A DNA stretch of 64,000 bases, taken from Thermoproteota archaeon (lineage in GTDB: Archaea > Korarchaeota > Korarchaeia > Korarchaeales > Korarchaeaceae). Positions 35,001 through 42,790 of the stretch are shown piece by piece (position 1 is the stretch's first letter; the number at the start of each line of letters is the position of its first letter). The notes under the pieces are model-generated. The model saw nothing but the letters and a program-made list of their open reading frames with translations. It did no database searches and was not told where the DNA came from. The stretch spans positions 214,045 to 278,044 of the forward strand of contig JAOZFN010000007.1 of NCBI GenBank assembly GCA_027492205.1, read 5' to 3'. Position numbers and translations under genes: made by a program.

Positions 35001-35387
35001 TCAAGGAGAACCTATTTCTGCGTACGCGCACGCATCGTTATACCTCACGCTTCCATCAGGCAAGACTGCGTTCGTGCATATTAGCGTGAATCCCCCGTAT
35101 GGAGAATCCCCTGTCTGATAGATTCCTCTTTGAGCTGTCACCCAGCTAACTACACTACCATAATCATAGTCGTGGAACCAATTCGAGTAAGTGTTCGTGC
35201 GTGGATTGTAGCTAGCCGACACATAGGCCCACGCCCAAGTGAAGTATCCGACATCGGTGTTCTCGTCCGACACGGGTATAGATAGTGGCTGAAACGACGA
35301 GGGTACCGCTAATAGCAGCGATACCGAAGTTATGAGAACGGACAGGATGATGCATTTACAGACTTTGCGGATACTCTTTCGCCGCAT
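35001..35387 (-). CDS. Small secreted protein, first gene of the ABC module
   Basis: 128 residues, no family recognised. Basic start then a hydrophobic signal (CIILSVLITSVSLLLAVPS) with likely cleavage near residue 35. The mature part of ~90 residues is rich in Tyr, Trp, Asn and Ser (VGYFTWAWAYVSASYNPRT) and has two Cys (ICT, ACA) that could pair. It ends YNDACAYAEIGSP. It stands at the head of the operon behind its own TATA box, so it may be the exported product. It shares VGYxT and a Y-x-x-x-A-Y-A-E motif with the decayed gene at 21217-21677. Confidence 0.6.
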   Translation of the reverse strand: MRRKSIRKVCKCIILSVLITSVSLLLAVPSSFQPLSIPVSDENTDVGYFTWAWAYVSASYNPRTNTYSNWFHDYDYGSVVSWVTAQRGIYQTGDSPYGGFTLICTNAVLPDGSVRYNDACAYAEIGSP

Positions 35388-35411
35388 CTCGGAGTCTTAG
35401 GCAGAGTTTGT

Positions 35412-35422
35412 AGTATATAAGG
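35412..35422 (-). promoter_or_regulatory. TATA box of the ABC/secreted-protein operon
   Basis: CCTTATATACT on the minus strand, 25-35 bases before ATG 35387, fits a leaderless transcript covering the six genes down to 30975. Confidence 0.55.
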
Positions 35423-35480
35423 CTTTTTTCGAGAATTTTCTAGTCTTTATATAGTCTGATTAAATTTCAAATAGCCCAAG

Positions 35481-35639
35481 ATGCTCCGGCCCCGTTCCGA
35501 TTATTTTGTTCTTACGCACCCAATCCAGGTTCACTCTCTTTTTATGTCCAGTAGCCAAGACGCGCGCGAGTGTTCTGACCCCTGGGAACTCGTCGAAGCC
35601 CTCCTGGGGCCTTCAGAATCCAGCCCGCCTGGCGATTGA
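35481..35639 (+). pseudogene. Fragment resembling the C-terminus of a VapC PIN toxin
   Basis: A 52-codon open frame from ATG 35481 reads DYFVLTHPIQVHSLF, then CSDPWELVEALLG, matching the end of PIN toxins (compare ITHN...LTPWEFVDIF in the toxin at 30103). The catalytic N-terminal part is absent. A TATA-like TCTTTATATAG at 35443-35453 lies about 30 bases before the ATG, so the fragment may still be transcribed. Either a remnant or a small gene; the rest of the 35388-35715 gap shows nothing clear. Confidence 0.4.
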
Positions 35640-35715
35640 ACTCCGACACCGCGGAGGGAGAGTTTACCTTGGGGTGGGCCCAACTCGAACTATGACGTCC
35701 GCCTAAGGGAACCAC

Positions 35716-36468
35716 CTACACCTTCTTGAGAACGGCGATCACCCTCCCCCTCGCCGGTGGAGCGCCCACCTCAGCCTCGGGATCAAAAGACAGGTACCAC
35801 GCAACCGGCTCTAGTCCGAACCTCCTTGGCAACTCTGACAGGTCTCCCAAGGATAGCCTGCGGGACGGCGACTCGTCCACGAGCTCGAACACCCTCTCAC
35901 GCTCGTTCACGACGAGCTTCAGCCTGTCCAGCACCTGCCTCTCGGTGACGACGTCTAAGACCTCCCACACGGCCCTCACCGACAGTCCGTCCCTCTCCTC
36001 CTCCCACTCCTCCCGGTCCCCGGGCGAGGGATTCAGCGACGCGTCAACCACGTACACCCCTCCCCTCCTCAGGGCTCTCGAGACGGAGAGATAGTGGGAC
36101 ATCAGCGCTTCGTCGGTGAGCAGAGCGGAGATCGTGTTGACGGCCGAGAAGGCGGCATCGATTCCGGTGAGGCTGAACTCGGTCATGTCAGCCCTCACCA
36201 CGTCAGCCGGCGCCCCCGACTGGCGGATCCTCCCCGCGGCGAATCTCGCCATCTCGGGGTTGATGTCGAGGCCCACGGAGTAGGGACCCCTCCTAGCGAC
36301 TTCGGTCAAGAGGCGTCCGGTGCCGCACCCAAGCTCCAGCACCGTCCTAACGCCCCCCGCGTGTCTCTCAAAGACCTCCAGATAAAACTCGACCTCTAGC
36401 GTCGGATCCCAGCCAAAGGCGACGTCGTAGTAGAGGGGGTGACTGTACACCTCGCTGTGACCGCGCAC
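35716..36468 (-). CDS. SAM-dependent methyltransferase, copy 2
   Basis: 250 residues, closely related to copy 1: VLELGCGTGR, GLDINPEMARF, RADMTEF, VSRALRRGGVYVVDASLNPS and RFGLEPVAWYLSFDPEAEV. GC content is like the chromosome, unlike the module between the two copies. GTG 36468 start; the TATA-like TCATAAAAAG at 36499-36508 on this strand is 30-40 bases upstream and may serve the divergent MFS gene too. Confidence 0.85.
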   Translation of the reverse strand: MRGHSEVYSHPLYYDVAFGWDPTLEVEFYLEVFERHAGGVRTVLELGCGTGRLLTEVARRGPYSVGLDINPEMARFAAGRIRQSGAPADVVRADMTEFSLTGIDAAFSAVNTISALLTDEALMSHYLSVSRALRRGGVYVVDASLNPSPGDREEWEEERDGLSVRAVWEVLDVVTERQVLDRLKLVVNERERVFELVDESPSRRLSLGDLSELPRRFGLEPVAWYLSFDPEAEVGAPPARGRVIAVLKKV

Positions 36469-36498
36469 TGGACTCCCGGGGGGTGGGGGCCCTCTCTC

Positions 36499-36508
36499 CT
36501 TTTTATGA
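36499..36508. promoter_or_regulatory. Shared TATA element of methyltransferase copy 2 and MFS gene 1
   Basis: CTTTTTATGA is the only AT-rich stretch between the divergent genes, about 35 bases from GTG 36468 (minus) and from TTG 36540 (plus). Confidence 0.4.
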
Positions 36509-36539
36509 TCGGCTCGCTCGGGGCGTCGAGGGCGGTCTC

Positions 36540-37709
36540 TTGGCCGACAGGTGGAAGGTGCTCATCGCGGCCTTCCTCAGGGACCTGAGCTGGAGCATGA
36601 CCTTCCTCTACGTGGCGTTTGAGACCTACGAGAGGGGCTCGGTCCTGGAGTACGCGCTCATCAGGGGGGTCCCCGCCCTCGCCTACTTCCTCGGGACGAG
36701 GATATATGGGTCGCTGAGCGATCAGATGGGAGCCAGGAAGCCGCTTATGCTCGCGGCCGCGGCGCTGAACCCCCTCTTCCCCCTAGCGATCGCGCTGACC
36801 GGACCGTCCGCCTGGCTGCCGATAGTGGTGGCCTGGTACTTCTTCCTCTCGGAGGAGCCCGTGATCATAGCGTTCCTAGCCGACAGGAGCCCGGGAGGCG
36901 CGGCCGCCGGCGACTACTTCATGGCCATGGAGGTGGGCTTCACGGTTGGCGTGCTGATCGGGGGATTCATGACAGAGTACTTAGGCCTTAAGACGACCCT
37001 CCTGAGCGCTTCAGCCCTGTCGAGCCTCGCCGTCATGGCGCTAGCCGCAGTTCGAGAGGGGGTAAAGCCTAGGAGGCCCGACTTTGTAGGCGCGGTCAAG
37101 TCGGCGCTGGGGATGAGGTGGCCTGGAGACACGGGAAGGATCGTGCCCTCTCTCCTACTCGCAAGCTCCGCCATCTCCACGTTCTACGTCGCCTTCTCCC
37201 TCAAGGTGTTCGAGGCCTCCGGCAGGTCGAACGCGGTCATGGGGGTATTGGTGTCCGCGGCCGGCCTCACCGGCGCTGTCATGGGGCCCATCTACGGGAG
37301 GATCGTGGATAGAATCGGTGGGAGGAGGGCCTTCACGGCCTCATGCCTCCTATACGCGCTCTACTTCGTTGTTGGAGCCGTGACGAGAGACTTCAAAGTC
37401 CTGGCCGCCCTGATGGTGATCCCCTTCTTCGCCCTCCACTACTCGGCCAGGAACGCGCTGGCGATCTCGCTAGCCCCGGGTGAGAAGGCGGCGGCCAGCT
37501 CCGTGACCTCGGCGGTGGGTTCCATATCCGAGGCGCTCGGAAATGGGTTGGGGGGCATCATAATGGGATCCCTGGGGATGAACGCGGCCATGTGGATCGC
37601 CGCCGCGCTCAGCGCGGCGGCCGCCCCCGTCCTCGAGGTGGCCTGCCTCAGGAAGTCCGGCGGCCTTGAGCGTGAGCGCAGGGGCAGCGGCGAGCGACTG
37701 AAGCTTTGA
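36540..37709 (+). CDS. Major facilitator superfamily transporter 1
   Basis: 389 residues, about twelve membrane segments in two halves. The MFS loop-2/3 signature appears as GSLSDQMGARKPL in the first half and GRIVDRIGGRRAF in the second. TTG 36540 (MADRWKVLIAAFLRD) is preferred because the TATA box at 36499 predicts transcription starting near 36530; an in-frame GTG at 36483 would place the TATA box inside the gene. Substrate unknown. Confidence 0.8.
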   Translation: MADRWKVLIAAFLRDLSWSMTFLYVAFETYERGSVLEYALIRGVPALAYFLGTRIYGSLSDQMGARKPLMLAAAALNPLFPLAIALTGPSAWLPIVVAWYFFLSEEPVIIAFLADRSPGGAAAGDYFMAMEVGFTVGVLIGGFMTEYLGLKTTLLSASALSSLAVMALAAVREGVKPRRPDFVGAVKSALGMRWPGDTGRIVPSLLLASSAISTFYVAFSLKVFEASGRSNAVMGVLVSAAGLTGAVMGPIYGRIVDRIGGRRAFTASCLLYALYFVVGAVTRDFKVLAALMVIPFFALHYSARNALAISLAPGEKAAASSVTSAVGSISEALGNGLGGIIMGSLGMNAAMWIAAALSAAAAPVLEVACLRKSGGLERERRGSGERLKL

Positions 37710-38008
37710 TAGGGGCACCTCGAAGAGACGGTTGGGGGGATCAGCAGGCCAACAGACCTCATCTCCTTAAGATCAGCGGAGTAACTCCACTTCACGCCCC
37801 TCGGCGGCTTGCCGTCGAGTCCTAAAATAGGCTCACCTGATGCTGAGGGAGGGGGCCCAAGTAAATCCCGGCCCCGCAGAAAAATGGACGCGGCTGAGAG
37901 GGTGAAGGCTGCCGAGGATCTCTGCGGTTATCGCCCCCGGTTCGGGCATCCAGAGGATCTGGTCCCGGGGGCGCCCGCCATGGTTGCGCTGTCAGGCCGC
38001 AACACGAG
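37710..38008. other. 300-base gap with a possible gene remnant on the minus strand
   Basis: Between the MFS gene and the broken VapC gene. On the minus strand, bases ~37870-37725 read SGEPILGLDGKPPRGVKW then SYSADLKEMRSVGLLIPP, which looks like protein sequence but has no start or family match. Nothing else recognised. Confidence 0.25.
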
Positions 38009-38455
38009 CTACTGCTTGAGGTACTCGTCCAAGAATACCACATCAACGCCGAACGGCTCTCTCTTAAGTTCCCTCTCGAGTTCCCTCTCACGCTTGGCGA
38101 AAACGGCCGCCCCTTGGATGAGTTCGGCCAGGGCTATGACATAGCAGTCTGCCAGAGAGATGGATCTCTCGCACTTGATGCCCCCAGCCCTTAAGTCTAG
38201 CGAGCAGTCTTCGGCCACCTCCACGGCCCCGCCCTCCCTGAGGGACGTCACAAGGTCGCTGGCGACGTCCCTTCCTCGGAGCCTGCACACCACATAGTAA
38301 GTCTACGACAGGACTATTCTGGGGACGTAGACCTCCCTGCGGGAGAACAGGACGCACTCCTCCACAAGGTCGGCCAAATCCTCCCCCAGCAGGTACGCCA
38401 GGAGCACGCTGGTATCAATCGAGAGCCTCTCGGGCAGATCTCCGCAGACGTCCAA
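38009..38455 (-). pseudogene. VapC-like PIN toxin inactivated by a nonsense codon
   Basis: From TTG 38455 the frame reads RLSIDTSVLLAYLLGEDLAD, VYVPRIVLS, then TAG at 38303-38305, then TYYVVCRLRGRDVAS, CERSISLADCYVIALAE and FLDEYLKQ. PIN proteins have Glu at exactly the position of the stop (E-T-Y-Y), one of the catalytic acids, so GAG has probably become TAG. The other acids (Asp in SIDTS, Asp in LADC) remain. The frame is otherwise intact over 149 codons. It overlaps the antitoxin gene by 41 bases. Confidence 0.7.
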
Positions 38456-38699
38456 GTCTCCCCACCTCTTGAGCTCTCAGTTCTGATATCAGAGCCTCCA
38501 CGGCCTCTTTCTTCCCTCTCAGGATCCCCTTCATGGATCTCAGCCTCTCTCTCGCCACCTTAACGCGCCTCCTATCCTCGAGAAGGGTCATTATAGCCTC
38601 ATCAAAGCTGACCCTCCTGCCGAGCCTTGCCTGCAGCTCAGATGCAAACTTCAGAAGCTCCCTCTTGGTTTTCTCGCTGACCTGGATGGTGGTGGGCAT
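38415..38699 (-). CDS. VapB-like antitoxin of the broken VapC
   Basis: 94 residues. TTIQVSEKTKRELLKFASEL, then SFDEAIMTLL, is a ribbon-helix-helix DNA-binding domain; the rest is a basic/charged tail. Intact although its toxin gene carries a stop. ATG 38699 is probably leaderless (TATA at 38723-38732), and palindromic repeats between TATA and start codon look like its own operator. Confidence 0.75.
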   Translation of the reverse strand: MPTTIQVSEKTKRELLKFASELQARLGRRVSFDEAIMTLLEDRRRVKVARERLRSMKGILRGKKEAVEALISELRAQEVGRLGRLRRSAREALD

Positions 38700-38716
38700 C
38701 TATAGAATCTATAGAT
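38699..38716. promoter_or_regulatory. Palindromic operator repeats before vapB 2
   Basis: TCTATAGA (38699-38706) and ATCTATAGAT (38707-38716) are both perfect palindromes, in tandem, between the TATA box and the start codon. This is where an antitoxin would repress its own operon. Confidence 0.5.
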
Positions 38717-38722
38717 CTTACA

Positions 38723-38732
38723 GCTTTTATAG
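38723..38732 (-). promoter_or_regulatory. TATA box of vapB 2
   Basis: CTATAAAAGC on the minus strand, about 25-33 bases before ATG 38699. Confidence 0.55.
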
Positions 38733-38780
38733 ATTGAAGCCGCGCCGGGCTCATCCCCGGCTCCGGCCAGGGGCCGCGAG

Positions 38781-40016
38781 TCACTCGCCCCCGCCCCCGC
38801 GCTCACGCTCGAGGCCGCCGAACATCAGGTAAAACGCGGTAACGTAGATTGCGTAGATGCCGGAGGTAGCGTACAGCGGCGCGTCCAAGGAGAGGGTGTC
38901 CATGACAAACCCGCCGATCTGCTGGGCCACGGAGTTGGGCAGGTTCCAGGAGAGCTGAGAGATCGAGGCCACAGTCCCCCTCTCCGCCTCTGGGGTCAGC
39001 TCCATCACCAAGGCGCTGATCAGGGGGTTGGCCATGTTCATGAGGACCGACCTCGGGATGTAGAGGGCGGAAGCCGCGGCGAAGCTCGGTGCGAGGGGTA
39101 TCAGGGCCAAGAGGGGGATCGAAGCGGCCTGAAGCGCCGCGGCGCCCCTCACGGTGCCCAGCCTGGCCGACACCTCAGCGGCCAGGAGAAAGGCGGGAGC
39201 TGCGGCCACGTTTGTCACGGCGAACAGCGTCCCTATCGGGCCGGACTCGATTCCGAACTTCACGCTGAAGTAGTACCCCAGGAGGGGGATCGAGAGACCC
39301 GCTCCAAAGCCTATTAGGGAATAGGTGACCACCACCGCCGAGATCAGCCTCTTTGAGGACATCCCCAACTTCATCAGGCCCCCTGAACCCCGCGCCCGTG
39401 GGCGGAACCTCTCCGAGACTAGGATGACCGGGAGGATAGAGGAGGCCTCTATGGCCACCACGAGCCACATGAACCACCTGTAGGCCTCGAAGTACCCCAG
39501 TCCCAGGGATCGCACGAGGAGCTCGGGAATCCAACCCATCAGGTTTCCGACGGAGGTGGCCGCGCTGCTGACGAAGGCCGAGACGCTGAAACCGAGGTCC
39601 ATTCCCGCGTCTTCGACACTCTCTGCAAACAGGGCGCTCCAGGCCGGTCCCCCCAGCCCCCACCCCACCCCGCCGACGGCCGCCGAGAGTATTAGCGCCC
39701 CCTCGGACACCGAGAGCGCCACCACGGCTCCCGACAGGGCCGCAGCCGCGAAGCTGACGGCCGCGATCCACTTCCTCCTGAACCTGTCCGCCAGGAGGCC
39801 AGCGGGGAGCTTTAGAATGGTGGCCACGACGGTGCCGACCAGGGCGTAGGTGCCTATCCAAGTGCCCCCGTAGCCCGCGGACTTGAGGTAGAGCTGCCAA
39901 ACCGAGAAGTAGGCCCCCTGAGTGAGTCCAGAAACTGCGGTCGCCGTGAGCAGGAGCTTGGCGTTTCTTCCAAACTTTCCCACGCTTGACAGCGCCCTTC
40001 CGAGGCCGGGCCTCAC
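38781..40016 (-). CDS. Major facilitator superfamily transporter 2
   Basis: 411 residues, about twelve membrane segments. The loop signature is GLLADRFRRKWIAAV in the first half; the second half begins near KRLISAVVVTYSLIGFGAG and carries TPEAERGTVASISQLSWNLP. It resembles multidrug-type carriers but the substrate is unknown. ATG 40016; TATA-like AAGTAAATAC at 40039-40048 on this strand. Confidence 0.82.
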   Translation of the reverse strand: MRPGLGRALSSVGKFGRNAKLLLTATAVSGLTQGAYFSVWQLYLKSAGYGGTWIGTYALVGTVVATILKLPAGLLADRFRRKWIAAVSFAAAALSGAVVALSVSEGALILSAAVGGVGWGLGGPAWSALFAESVEDAGMDLGFSVSAFVSSAATSVGNLMGWIPELLVRSLGLGYFEAYRWFMWLVVAIEASSILPVILVSERFRPRARGSGGLMKLGMSSKRLISAVVVTYSLIGFGAGLSIPLLGYYFSVKFGIESGPIGTLFAVTNVAAAPAFLLAAEVSARLGTVRGAAALQAASIPLLALIPLAPSFAAASALYIPRSVLMNMANPLISALVMELTPEAERGTVASISQLSWNLPNSVAQQIGGFVMDTLSLDAPLYATSGIYAIYVTAFYLMFGGLERERGGGGE

Positions 40017-40295
40017 CGGACGGCGCGCGGCGGATCTGGTATTTACTTATGACCGCGAACTTGGTAAGAAAGACGCCCGCGGGTGGAAACTTCGTCGAGG
40101 CGGAGGCGGCCCGACGCAGGCGCCAGAGACGTTCACCCCCATGCCCATCCCGTCCCGTGCCAATTCTCGTCGAAGCTCCCCCGCTGGGGGAGGGATTGGC
40201 CGACTATCCTCGCAGGGGCCGCGTCGGCGGAGCCGAGGCCCCGCCGGCGGTGGGGTTTATGGTCTCTAGGGTGAGGGGCGCAGCGGTGTGGATTC
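40017..40295. other. 279-base divergent gap with two promoters
   Basis: Holds the minus-strand TATA of MFS 2 (40039-40048) and a plus-strand TATA-like GGGGTTTATGG (40252-40262) about 35 bases before the nitrilase ATG. Between them is very GC-rich sequence without recognised genes or strong hairpins. Confidence 0.4.
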
Positions 40296-41111
40296 ATGGG
40301 CGAGCTGGTCATCGGATACGTTCAGACCCGGCCCAAGTTCGGCGAGGTGGAGGAGAACGTTAAGAGAGCCCTCGATCTGGCCTCGAAGGTCGAGGCCGAC
40401 CTGCTAGTCCTCCCGGAACTCTTCAACACCGGCTACCTGTTCGAGTCGAGGGAGGAGGCCCTGAAGCTTTCCGAGCCGGTAGAAGGGCCCACCGTGAAGG
40501 CCCTGACGAGGTTCGCCGCCGAGACCTCCACTGCCCTGATAGCCGGGTTCGCAGAACTCGACTCGGGCGTCCCGTACAACTCTGCTGTGGTCGTGGACGA
40601 GACGGGCGACGTCAGGGGGGTCTACAGGAAGGTCCACCTGTTCAACGAGGAGAAGGTCTGGTTCGACCCCGGGAACCTGGGGTTCCGGGTCTTCGAGGTG
40701 GCCGGCGCCAGGGTTGGTGTTATGATCTGCTTCGACTGGTTCTTCCCCGAGTCCGCCCGCGTCCTGGCGCTCAGCGGGGCACAGATCATAGCGCACCCTG
40801 CGAACCTGGTCCTCCCCTACGCCCAGACCGCCATGCTCGCCAGGTCCATAGAGAACAGGGTGTTCACCGTCACCGCCAACCGCGTGGGCGAGGACGTGAG
40901 GCCCAGCGGAAAGCGCATTGGATTCACCGGTCAGAGCCAGGTGACCTCGCCAAAGATGGAGGTCTTGGTCAGGGGGCCGAGGGATAGGGAGCACGTCGCG
41001 GTCGTGACCGTGGACCCAGGCGAGGCCGACAACAAGAGGATAACCGAGAGGAACGACCTGTTCCAGGACAGGAGGCCGGAGTTCTACGGGAAGCTGGTGG
41101 AGGGTCGGTGA
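40296..41111 (+). CDS. Carbon-nitrogen hydrolase (nitrilase superfamily)
   Basis: 271 residues. The catalytic triad is visible: Glu in LLVLPELFNTGYLF, Lys in GVYRKVHLFNE and Cys in VGVMICFDWFFPESAR. Such enzymes cleave amides or carbamoyl groups; the exact substrate (for example an omega-amide or N-carbamoyl compound) cannot be told. ATG start, leader short. It is convergent with the AbrB-PhoU gene. Confidence 0.88.
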   Translation: MGELVIGYVQTRPKFGEVEENVKRALDLASKVEADLLVLPELFNTGYLFESREEALKLSEPVEGPTVKALTRFAAETSTALIAGFAELDSGVPYNSAVVVDETGDVRGVYRKVHLFNEEKVWFDPGNLGFRVFEVAGARVGVMICFDWFFPESARVLALSGAQIIAHPANLVLPYAQTAMLARSIENRVFTVTANRVGEDVRPSGKRIGFTGQSQVTSPKMEVLVRGPRDREHVAVVTVDPGEADNKRITERNDLFQDRRPEFYGKLVEGR

Positions 41112-41143
41112 GCGCTCGCCGGCCGCGGACCCATGGGAACGGC

Positions 41144-42091
41144 TCAAGTCAGGGCCTGGTGCCCGGCGCCTGGGGAGACGAGGTCGCACACGTCTATCAG
41201 CCGGTCTAGTACGTCTCCAAGGTAGTCGGCCGACCTCGCGGCTGGGCCCTCATATCCGGCGAGTTCTCTCTCCAACGACCGGGCGGAGGACTGCGCCTCC
41301 ACAGCGGAGGGGACATCCCTCTCGAGGAGGGCCTGGAGGCATCTCCTCACCAGGTCGGCCGCCGATCCGGCGACCCTCGCCAGCTCGGGCTCAGGCGCGC
41401 CGAAGACTCGATAGGACCTCGCGAGCAGGACCAGGCTGTCGGCGGCCGACTCGAGGAGGAGGGCGGCGACCCTGTAGTCTATCAGCTCCGCCGGGGATAG
41501 GCCCGACTTCGAGGCCAGCGAGGGATCCATGGCCGACTTCCTAACGAGCCTTACCAGCAGGAAGTAGAGCCTGTCCACCTCGTCGTCCCTCTCGGCCACG
41601 AGTTCCGCCAGATCTGCGCCTCCAGACTCCATCGCTCGGGAGAGGTCCCTGAGCATCCCGGCAACCAAGTCCCCCAGCCTGGTCATCAGCTCCCTCGGGT
41701 TGAGGAGGCTCGGGTCCAGGACGCACCTGAGGGATATCTTGGACGCCTCCTCCCCAAGGACCTCGAGGCCGGGGAGCGCCGAGGCCGCCCTCTTGATGAC
41801 CGACCTGTCTTCAGAGGGTATGAACCCCTCTGAGACCACGTCTATGACGTCGTACCCGTCCAGATATGCGGCGAACAGCTTCCTAACGGTCCCTCGAACG
41901 TCTCCGGGGGAGTGGGAAATAGTCGTCACGGCCTCCCTCGGCTCAGCCGGCACGACCGTTAGGGCCCCCGTTGGGGACTCCTCGACGACAACGAGGCTCC
42001 CCTTGCCGAGCCCCTGCCTCTTCGCCCAACCCCTCGGCAGCGTGATTGAGAGGGACCCTCCCCCCACCTCCTGGACCCTCCTGACGGGCAT
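41144..42091 (-). CDS. AbrB-PhoU-type phosphate uptake regulator
   Basis: 315 residues. Residues 1-50 form a SpoVT/AbrB-like DNA-binding domain (RRVQEVGGGSLSITLPRGWA); the rest is a PhoU-like helical region (GLSPAELIDYRVAALLLESAADS; RSADYLGDVLDRLIDVCD). Archaeal members are thought to regulate phosphate uptake, but no Pst genes are nearby. ATG start behind repeats of TATAGA (42103-42123) that include its probable TATA box. Confidence 0.82.
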   Translation of the reverse strand: MPVRRVQEVGGGSLSITLPRGWAKRQGLGKGSLVVVEESPTGALTVVPAEPREAVTTISHSPGDVRGTVRKLFAAYLDGYDVIDVVSEGFIPSEDRSVIKRAASALPGLEVLGEEASKISLRCVLDPSLLNPRELMTRLGDLVAGMLRDLSRAMESGGADLAELVAERDDEVDRLYFLLVRLVRKSAMDPSLASKSGLSPAELIDYRVAALLLESAADSLVLLARSYRVFGAPEPELARVAGSAADLVRRCLQALLERDVPSAVEAQSSARSLERELAGYEGPAARSADYLGDVLDRLIDVCDLVSPGAGHQALT

Positions 42092-42102
42092 GATCCCACC
42101 CG

Positions 42103-42123
42103 GAATCTATATACCTCTATAGA
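42103..42123 (-). promoter_or_regulatory. Promoter/operator of the AbrB-PhoU gene
   Basis: The minus strand reads TCTATAGAGGTATATAGATT, with TATAGA twice ten bases apart, 12-32 bases before ATG 42091. It can serve as TATA box and as a binding site. The half-site resembles that of the vapB 2 operator. Confidence 0.4.
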
Positions 42124-42177
42124 AGAAATACCCTTCATTAAATAGGTTAAAATTTCTGACGCTTCCTGGCGCGGACG

Positions 42178-42789
42178 GTGGGGGGCGTGGGAAGGGGGAG
42201 GTTCGGCACCTTCGAGGCCGTCGTAACCGGGATAGGCGCCGCCCTATACGCTGGGGTGGGTTACCTCACGTGGCTCGGCGTCCTCGGGCTCAACTTCATG
42301 GGGGTCAGGTTCTGGCCCGCCGTGGTGATACCGTCGACCCTCGCGACCCTCTTCGGGCCCTGGGTGGGCGGGGCCTCGGCGGCCATAGGCATCTTCCTGT
42401 CGGACATGGCATCCCACGGGATGGCGCTCCTCAGCCTGACGGTCGGAGTGCCGGCCAACTTCCTCGCCTTCTACATCATAGGCGCGCTCACCGACAGAGA
42501 GTCGAGCGTGAAGAGGCTCGTGCTGGCCAACACCCTCGGCCTCGCGGTGGGGTCCATCTGGATAGGGTTGGGCCTCACCATCTGGAGCCGGTTCTTCCTC
42601 CTACCGTTCCACTCCGAGATGACTCCCCTCAGCCTAGCGGCGGGGGCGAGCGTGGCCGCCTGGACCTTCGTCACCGAGGCCCCCTTCCTGTACCTGGTGG
42701 TTCCTCCTCTGGTCAGGGCGGTTGGGAGGGCAATGGGGAAGAGGGCAAGGGCCGACGCGCAGGACTTGGCACGGATCTCGGCGGGGTGA
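42178..42789 (+). CDS. ECF-transporter S-component-like membrane protein
   Basis: 203 residues with about six membrane segments. GVRFWPAVVIPSTLATLFG and WVGGASAAIGIFLSDM resemble substrate-binding (S) subunits of ECF vitamin transporters. It is one base away from the downstream kinase gene, so the two probably act in one pathway: uptake followed by phosphorylation. GTG start. No ECF T or A subunits are adjacent. Confidence 0.65.
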   Translation: MGGVGRGRFGTFEAVVTGIGAALYAGVGYLTWLGVLGLNFMGVRFWPAVVIPSTLATLFGPWVGGASAAIGIFLSDMASHGMALLSLTVGVPANFLAFYIIGALTDRESSVKRLVLANTLGLAVGSIWIGLGLTIWSRFFLLPFHSEMTPLSLAAGASVAAWTFVTEAPFLYLVVPPLVRAVGRAMGKRARADAQDLARISAG

Positions 42790-42790
42790 G

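Noticed and set aside
35506-35706. Open frame as a separate small gene
   Set aside because: The overlapping frame from 35481 matches the PIN C-terminus and has the promoter; this one has biased composition.
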